Shown here one piece after another: positions 59,606-64,000 of a DNA stretch of 64,000 bases; within the stretch, counting starts at the first letter, position 1; each line of letters begins with the position of its first letter. The notes under the pieces were generated by a model. That model saw only the letters and a program-made list of their open reading frames with translations. It searched no databases and was not told where the DNA came from. Origin of the DNA: Micromonospora narathiwatensis (GTDB taxonomy: Bacteria > Actinomycetota > Actinomycetes > Mycobacteriales > Micromonosporaceae); contig NZ_LT594324.1 of the NCBI RefSeq assembly GCF_900089605.1, positions 6,014,001 to 6,078,000 of the forward strand, written 5' to 3'. Made by a program: the position numbers and the translations under genes.

Positions 59606-59926
59606 GACACCTCCCAGGAAGACTGGTTACGCCTACGTCACCGTAACCAGCGGGCGGCCACGCCGCATCGGACAGTCCCAATCGTGAATGGCCGACGTGT
59701 CGTACGCCCGTACGGGTTTGCCGCGGCGTTCCCCCGCCCGAGCGGACCCGCGCTCCGCCAAGATCCACACCGAGAACCCCGAAAATGGCCTTTCAGGCAG
59801 GCGGCGACGCCACACCTTCCCGGAAAACGGGTGCCTCGGGAGTGCCGTGGACGGCCTGGCGGCAGGTGCGCCGCCAGGTGCGGGTAGCCCGGGACCGGAC
59901 GTCACGCGCTAAGCTGTCGGCGACCT
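59606..59926. other. 320-bp gene-free stretch before tRNA-Gln
   Basis: Holds the desaturase leader with the 28-bp palindrome (59623-59650), then about 270 bp with no supportable gene. Short open frames here have no coding bias. The promoter of tRNA-Gln must lie near the right end, but I cannot place it. Confidence 0.5.
59623..59650. promoter_or_regulatory. 28-bp palindromic operator before desaturase
   Basis: Perfect 9-bp arms CTGGTTACG (59623-59631) and CGTAACCAG (59642-59650) with a 10-bp centre. It lies in the 5' leader or promoter, where a repressor would block transcription. A TetR gene (57673) is the nearest regulator. Confidence 0.5.
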
Positions 59927-59998
59927 TCGGCCGTGGTGTAATTGGCAACACCCAAGATTTTGGCTCTTGAGTTTCAGGTTCGAATCCTGGCGGCCGAG
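59927..59998 (+). tRNA. tRNA-Gln (anticodon TTG)
   Basis: 72 nt. Acceptor TCGGCCG (59927-59933) pairs with CGGCCGA (59991-59997), discriminator G. The anticodon stem CAAGA/TCTTG encloses TTTTGGC with anticodon TTG (59960-59962), reading CAA. T-arm CAGG TTCGAAT CCTG. The glmU GTG lies about 105 nt downstream. Confidence 0.93.
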
Positions 59999-60103
59999 CA
60001 AGTTCCGGGTGCGAATCCCGCCTTGTCGGGGTATTCGGTGGCCTCCACCGCGGTCTGGTTAGCATGGCCGCGAGACTGTCGCCGTCCCGACGGGAGCCAC
60101 GTC

Positions 60104-61576
60104 GTGTCCCAGCCCCACCTCCGCACCGTTGTCGTGCTCGCCGCCGGTGAGGGCAAGCGGATGAAGTCGTCCCTGCCCAAGGTGCTGCACCCGCTGCTCG
60201 GTCGTACTCTGCTCGGACACGTACTGGCGGCGGCCGATCCGTTGGCGGCGGACCGCACGGTGGTGGTGGTCGGGCACGGCGCCGACCAGGTGCGGACGCA
60301 CCTGGCCGAGGTCGCCCCCGAGGCCACTCCGGTGCTCCAGGAGCGACAGCTCGGCACCGGGCACGCGGTCCGGATCGCGCTCGACGCGGTGCCGGACGTC
60401 ACCGGCACGGTGGTGGTGATCAACGGTGACGTGCCGCTGCTGCGGCCGGAGACCGTGCGGGCCCTGGTCGAGGCGCACGAGGACGCCGACGCCGCCGCGA
60501 CCGTGCTCGCCGCCGAGGTGCCCGACCCGACCGGACTGGGTCGGATCGTGCGGGACGCCGAGGGGCGGCTGGAGCAGATCGTCGAGGAGCGCGACGCCAC
60601 CCCCGCCCAGCGCGCGCTGCGCGAGATCAACGCGGGCATCTACGCGTTCGACGTGGCGCGGCTGCGGGACGCGCTGGGCAAGCTCTCCACCGACAACGAC
60701 CAGGGTGAGGAGTACCTGACCGACGTGTTCGGGCTGCTCCGGGACGCCGGTGAGCCGGTGGCGGTGCACTGCGCCGCCGACCACGTGGAGACGCTGGGCT
60801 GCAACGACCGGGTCGAGCTGGCCGGGCTCCGCCAACTGCTGCGGGACCGGGTGAACGAGGGCTGGATGCGGACCGGGGTGAGCATCCTCGATCCGCACAC
60901 CACCTGGATCGACGTGACGGTGACCGTCGAGCGGGACGCGGTGATCGACCAGAACACCCAGCTCCAGGGCGCGACCGTGGTCGGCGCGGGCGCGATGGTC
61001 GGCCCGGACACCACGTTGATCGACACCACGGTCGGCGCGGGCGCCAGCGTGCTGCGCAGCCACGCGGTGGGCGCCGAGGTCGGTCCGCGGGCCACCGTGG
61101 GGCCGTTCGCGTACCTGCGGCCGGCCGCGCGCCTCGCCGAGAAGGCCAAGGTGGGCACGTTCGTCGAGGTGAAGAACTCCCAGGTGGGGGCGGGCGCCAA
61201 GGTGCCGCACCTGTCGTACGTGGGGGACGCGACGATCGGGGCGAAGGCGAACATCGGCGCGGCGACGATCTTCGTGAACTACGACGGGGTGAACAAGCAC
61301 CACACCACGGTCGGCGAGGGCGCCTTCGTCGGGTGTGACACCAACCTGATCGCGCCGGTCGAGGTGGGCGCCGGGGCGTACGTCGCGGCGGGCAGCGCGA
61401 TCAGCCAGGACGTCCCGCCGGGAGCGCTCGGGGTGACCCGCGCGCCGCAGCGCAACATCGACGGCTGGGTGGCCCGGAAGCGGCCCGGCACGGTCTCGGC
61501 CGAGGCGGCGGAACGGGCCCAGCGGGCCGGCGAGGATGCGTCGGGCGGGGGCGGGGCCGCAAGTGAAGGTGACTGA
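60104..61576 (+). CDS. glmU: Bifunctional GlmU (GlcNAc-1-P uridyltransferase / GlcN-1-P acetyltransferase)
   Basis: A 490-aa enzyme making UDP-GlcNAc for peptidoglycan. The N-terminal nucleotidyltransferase has VVLAAGEGKRMKSSLPKVLH (Lys where Thr is usual in G-T-R-M), then GTGHAVRIAL and INGDVPLLRPETV. The C-terminal left-handed beta-helix has regular hexapeptides (GAGAMVGPDTTLIDTTVGAG) and FVEVKNSQVGAGAKVPHLS then NYDGVNKHHT for acetyl transfer. The GTG is preceded by GGGAG. Transcribed with prs, as in mycobacteria and streptomycetes. Confidence 0.95.
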   Translation: MSQPHLRTVVVLAAGEGKRMKSSLPKVLHPLLGRTLLGHVLAAADPLAADRTVVVVGHGADQVRTHLAEVAPEATPVLQERQLGTGHAVRIALDAVPDVTGTVVVINGDVPLLRPETVRALVEAHEDADAAATVLAAEVPDPTGLGRIVRDAEGRLEQIVEERDATPAQRALREINAGIYAFDVARLRDALGKLSTDNDQGEEYLTDVFGLLRDAGEPVAVHCAADHVETLGCNDRVELAGLRQLLRDRVNEGWMRTGVSILDPHTTWIDVTVTVERDAVIDQNTQLQGATVVGAGAMVGPDTTLIDTTVGAGASVLRSHAVGAEVGPRATVGPFAYLRPAARLAEKAKVGTFVEVKNSQVGAGAKVPHLSYVGDATIGAKANIGAATIFVNYDGVNKHHTTVGEGAFVGCDTNLIAPVEVGAGAYVAAGSAISQDVPPGALGVTRAPQRNIDGWVARKRPGTVSAEAAERAQRAGEDASGGGGAASEGD

Positions 61577-61693
61577 ATCCACGAGGGTGCCGAGTCCGTA
61601 GGCGGCTCGGTGAACCCGGGGGATACTGCAACCGAATAGTCCCCGGCTCCACCGCCGCCGGGAACGACCGACAAAACGGGAGCAGACGGGCCC

Positions 61694-62674
61694 ATGGGCA
61701 GCATCGTCGCCGAAAACCGCAAGAGCCTGATGCTCTTCTCCGGACGGGGCTTTCCGGAGCTGGCCAAGGAGATCGGTGAGGTGCTCGGCGTCGCGCCGAC
61801 GCCCACCGACTCGTACGAGTTCGCCAACGGTGAGCTTTTCGTACGGTACAAGGACTCGGTGCGCGGTTCGGACGCCTTCGTGGTGCAGTCCGTGACGCAC
61901 GGGGTGAACACCTGGGTCATGGAGACCCTGATCATGGTCGACGCGCTGAAGCGCGGCTCGGCCAAGCGGATCACCGTGGTGCTGCCGTACTACCCGTACT
62001 CCCGGCAGGACAAGAAGCACCGGGGCCGGGAGCCGATCTCGGCGCGGCTGGTGGCCGACCTGCTGAAGACCGCGGGTGCCAACCGGATCCTCACGGTCGA
62101 CCTGCACACCGCGCAGATCCAGGGCTTCTTCGACGGCCCGGTGGACCACCTGTTCGCGATGGACGTGCTCGCCGAGTACGTGGAGCACAAGTACGCGGGC
62201 CGTCCGATGACGGTGGTGGCGCCGGACTCGGGCCGGGTACGGGTGGCGGAGCGCTGGACGGACCGGCTGGGCGGTTGCCCGCTGGCCTTCATCCACAAGA
62301 CCCGGGACCCGCTGAAGCCGAACCAGGTGGTGGCGAACCGGGTGGTCGGTGAGGTGGAGGGCCGGGTCTGCCTGATCGTCGACGACATGATCGACACCGG
62401 TGGCACGATCACCAAGGCCGCCGACATCCTGAAGGATTCCGGTGCCGCGGAGATCCTGGTCGCGTCCACCCACGCGCTGCTGTCGGACCCGGCGACCGAG
62501 CGGCTGAAGAACAGCCCGATCAGCGAGGTCGTGGTGACCAACACGCTGCCGCTGCCGCCCGAGAAGCAGCTCGACAAGCTCACCGTACTGTCGATCGCGC
62601 CGCTGCTGGCCCGGGCGATCCGGGAGGTCTTCGACGACGGGTCGGTGACCACCCTCTTCGGTGGCCTGAGCTGA
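61694..62674 (+). CDS. prs: Ribose-phosphate pyrophosphokinase
   Basis: A 326-aa enzyme making PRPP from ribose-5-phosphate and ATP. It begins KSLMLFSGRGFPELAKEIGE, has the catalytic flexible loop PYYPYSRQDKKHRGREPISA, VDLHTAQIQGFFDGPVDHLF and the PRPP-binding VDDMIDTGGTITKAADIL near residue 229. Normal length. 117 nt after glmU. Confidence 0.96.
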   Translation: MGSIVAENRKSLMLFSGRGFPELAKEIGEVLGVAPTPTDSYEFANGELFVRYKDSVRGSDAFVVQSVTHGVNTWVMETLIMVDALKRGSAKRITVVLPYYPYSRQDKKHRGREPISARLVADLLKTAGANRILTVDLHTAQIQGFFDGPVDHLFAMDVLAEYVEHKYAGRPMTVVAPDSGRVRVAERWTDRLGGCPLAFIHKTRDPLKPNQVVANRVVGEVEGRVCLIVDDMIDTGGTITKAADILKDSGAAEILVASTHALLSDPATERLKNSPISEVVVTNTLPLPPEKQLDKLTVLSIAPLLARAIREVFDDGSVTTLFGGLS

Positions 62675-62788
62675 CTCTCCGCCGCCCGGCGGTCGTCGCG
62701 GACGGCCGCCGGCGGTGCGGCGGTTGCCCTGCGGCCCCGTCGGAACGGTGATATGGGGGACTGCCGGAAAGCTCGGAATCGGCTCGGG

Positions 62789-62794
62789 TAGACT
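62789..62794 (+). promoter_or_regulatory. Possible -10 element of rplY
   Basis: TAGACT lies 177 nt before the rplY start with no good -35. It would give a leader of about 170 nt; I see no recognised riboswitch in it. The surrounding 296-bp gap (62675-62970) holds no gene. Confidence 0.3.
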
Positions 62795-62970
62795 GGTGCG
62801 GTTGCCACGGCGAGGGTGCCCTGCGGGCCGCTGAAGAAGCGCCGCACGGAGGCGCCGTCATCGACGCGGTGCTCCGGGCAGTCGATCATGACGCATGAGC
62901 CCCCAGCGAGCCCCTCGCCCAGCACCGCCAGACGACAAGCCGCCAGCAGCGAAGCATCAGGAGTTTCCCC

Positions 62971-63666
62971 GTGTCCGAGGTAAAGATCAGCGCCGAGCCC
63001 CGTACCGAGTTCGGCAAGGGTGGTGCCCGTCGTACCCGCCGGGCCGGCAAGGTGCCCGCCGTGCTGTACGGCCACGGCGAGAAGCCCAAGCACATCGCGC
63101 TCCCGGCGCGTGAGTTCGCCGCCGCGATCCGCAAGGGCGGGGCGAACCAGCTCTTCGCGATCGAGGTCAGCGACGGCACCCAGGTGCTGGCGCTGCCGAA
63201 GGCGATCCAGCGTGACCCGATCAAGGACACCTTCGAGCACGTCGACCTGCTGCTGGTCCGCCGCGGCGAGAAGGTCACCGTCGAGGTTCCGGTCGAGCTG
63301 ACCGGCGAGGCCGCGCAGGACACCCTGATCGTGCACGACCACGACACCCTCTCGGTGACCGCCGACGCCACCAAGGTGCCGGACCACCTGGAGGCCTCGA
63401 TCGCGGGCGCCGAGCCGGGCGTCCAGGTCACCGCCGCTGACGTCCAGCTGCCGGCCGGTGTCGAGCTGGCCGCCGACCCGGAGCTGCCGGTCGCCACGGT
63501 GACCGCCGCCCCGACCGCCGAGCAGCTTGAGGCGACCCTCCCCGAGGTCGAGGAGGCCGCCGAGGAGGCCGAGGCGGAGGTCGGCGAGGAGACCGCCGAG
63601 GCGCCCGAGGGCGTGCCGGCCGCCGAGGCCGAGGAGGCCGCGGCCGAGGCGAAGACCGAGGCCTGA
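62971..63666 (+). CDS. rplY: 50S ribosomal protein L25/general stress protein Ctc
   Basis: A 231-aa bL25 of the long CTC type. Residues 1-95 form the 5S rRNA-binding domain (EVKISAEPRTEFGKGGARRT, then GKVPAVLYGHGEKPKHIALP); residues ~100-185 form the TL5 C-terminal domain (VDLLLVRRGEKVTVEVPVEL). A highly acidic Glu/Ala tail (about 40 residues) is longer than in many relatives. AGGAG precedes the GTG at proper distance. pth follows, as in other bacteria. Confidence 0.94.
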   Translation: MSEVKISAEPRTEFGKGGARRTRRAGKVPAVLYGHGEKPKHIALPAREFAAAIRKGGANQLFAIEVSDGTQVLALPKAIQRDPIKDTFEHVDLLLVRRGEKVTVEVPVELTGEAAQDTLIVHDHDTLSVTADATKVPDHLEASIAGAEPGVQVTAADVQLPAGVELAADPELPVATVTAAPTAEQLEATLPEVEEAAEEAEAEVGEETAEAPEGVPAAEAEEAAAEAKTEA

Positions 63667-63683
63667 TCGGTCCACTGGCTGTG

Positions 63684-63718
63684 CGACAGGCGTCCCCGGT
63701 TCCCGGGGGCGCCTGTCG
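63684..63718 (+). terminator. Terminator after rplY
   Basis: 16-bp arms (63684-63699 and 63703-63718, core CGACAGGCG) with one mismatch and a 3-nt loop, 18 nt beyond the stop. Confidence 0.8.
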
Positions 63719-63753
63719 GCGTATCGGGGACGGCCGCCGGGTGACGGCCCGCG

Positions 63754-63846
63754 CGACGGCTTCCGGCCGTGGCGCGGCGGCGGACGCGCCGGGCCGGGGT
63801 GGTCGGACGACGGCTTCGAGGGCGTGGCGCGGCGACGGACGCGCCG
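63754..63846. repeat. Imperfect direct repeat before pth
   Basis: Two ~38-bp units (63754-63791 and 63808-63846, core GTGGCGCGGCG-GGACGCGCCG) 54 bp apart, in the rplY/pth gap. Function unknown; may be slippage. Confidence 0.65.
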
Positions 63847-63879
63847 AGCTGTCGTCGCAGGTGACGGAAGGGGCGAGGC

Positions 63880-64000
63880 GTGACGGACGAGGCGGGGCCG
63901 TGGCTGGTGGTCGGCCTGGGCAACCCCGGCCGGGAGTACGCGGGTAACCGGCACAACGTCGGCTTCATGGTGGCCGACCTGCTGGCCGGCCGGGTAGGGG
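63880..64000 (+). CDS. pth: Peptidyl-tRNA hydrolase, N-terminal part
   Basis: The window ends after 40 codons. They read [20 protein letters not shown] then [16 protein letters not shown], the diagnostic N-terminus of Pth with the catalytic His in NRHNVGF. Pth releases tRNA from stalled peptidyl-tRNA in the cytosol. The start GTG at 63880 has a purine-rich sequence upstream. rplY-pth order is conserved. Confidence 0.92.
   Translation, partial: MTDEAGPWLVVGLGNPGREYAGNRHNVGFMVADLLAGRVG

Noticed and set aside
59688..59912. 74-codon frame before tRNA-Gln
   Set aside because: Codon bias absent; translation is a random mix of Arg and Pro.
60059..62473. 804-codon minus-strand open frame opposite glmU and prs
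   Set aside because: The sense strand encodes unmistakable GlmU and Prs; the antisense translation is His/Arg/Gly-rich and meaningless.
62889..62986. Short frame overlapping the rplY start
   Set aside because: Uses rare codons (AGA, CGA, TCA, GGA) throughout; looks like non-coding leader sequence.

Overview
The window is chromosomal DNA of a very high-GC actinomycete, most likely a Micromonosporaceae member (Micromonospora-like). This rests on the near-total G/C third codon positions, many GTG/TTG starts, promoters that abut start codons, actinobacterial families (SigE-type sigma factors, PMT mannosyltransferase, DUF4190, DUF4383, DUF6758, YcnI) and core gene order. No phage, insertion sequence, CRISPR array or rRNA operon was seen.

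Layout. 1-8.1 kb: DMT and APC transporters, two short-chain dehydrogenases, two DUF4190 proteins, a CitE-like CoA lyase and an acyl-CoA dehydrogenase. 8.1-14.1 kb: CoA-binding and radical-SAM proteins, a DCC1/HTTM pair, thioredoxin and a MaoC dehydratase. Lyase, dehydrogenase and MaoC may serve one CoA-ester route such as the ethylmalonyl-CoA pathway. 14.2-22 kb: TrmH-like methyltransferase, DUF6758, a small membrane protein, a PH-domain protein, a SigE-like sigma factor with a membrane partner, PHP phosphoesterase, MarC and a RecB-like nuclease. 22-33.8 kb: MpaB-type oxygenase, Fur, FmdB zinc ribbon, folate cyclo-ligase, a diguanylate cyclase, galU-moeA-GNAT and tRNA-Ala. 34-41.5 kb is more accessory: LysR with a TDT transporter, YcnI-like protein, Sfp-type phosphopantetheinyl transferase and a secreted/membrane VWA pair. 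41.8-64 kb is the conserved actinobacterial housekeeping block pmt-rsmI-metG-tatD-rsmA-ispE-ABC-F, then TetR, desaturase, tRNA-Gln-glmU-prs-rplY-pth. A second sigma/partner pair lies between tatD and rsmA, where many actinobacteria carry rpfB.

The most unusual signal is a repeat of about 80 bp present three times (14.2, 18.1 and 58.4 kb). Each copy holds a mini-ORF beginning M-S-E-R whose stop overlaps the ATG of the next gene as ATGA. Two copies carry their own Shine-Dalgarno sequence. In the third, the mini-ORF start also overlaps the stop of the upstream sigma gene. It looks like a dispersed translation-coupling cassette. Other observations: a distinct coupled leader ORF before ispE, a candidate small RNA with a U-tract terminator at 41.6-41.8 kb, several intergenic palindromes, a 28-bp operator-like palindrome before the desaturase, and at least 13 apparently leaderless genes.
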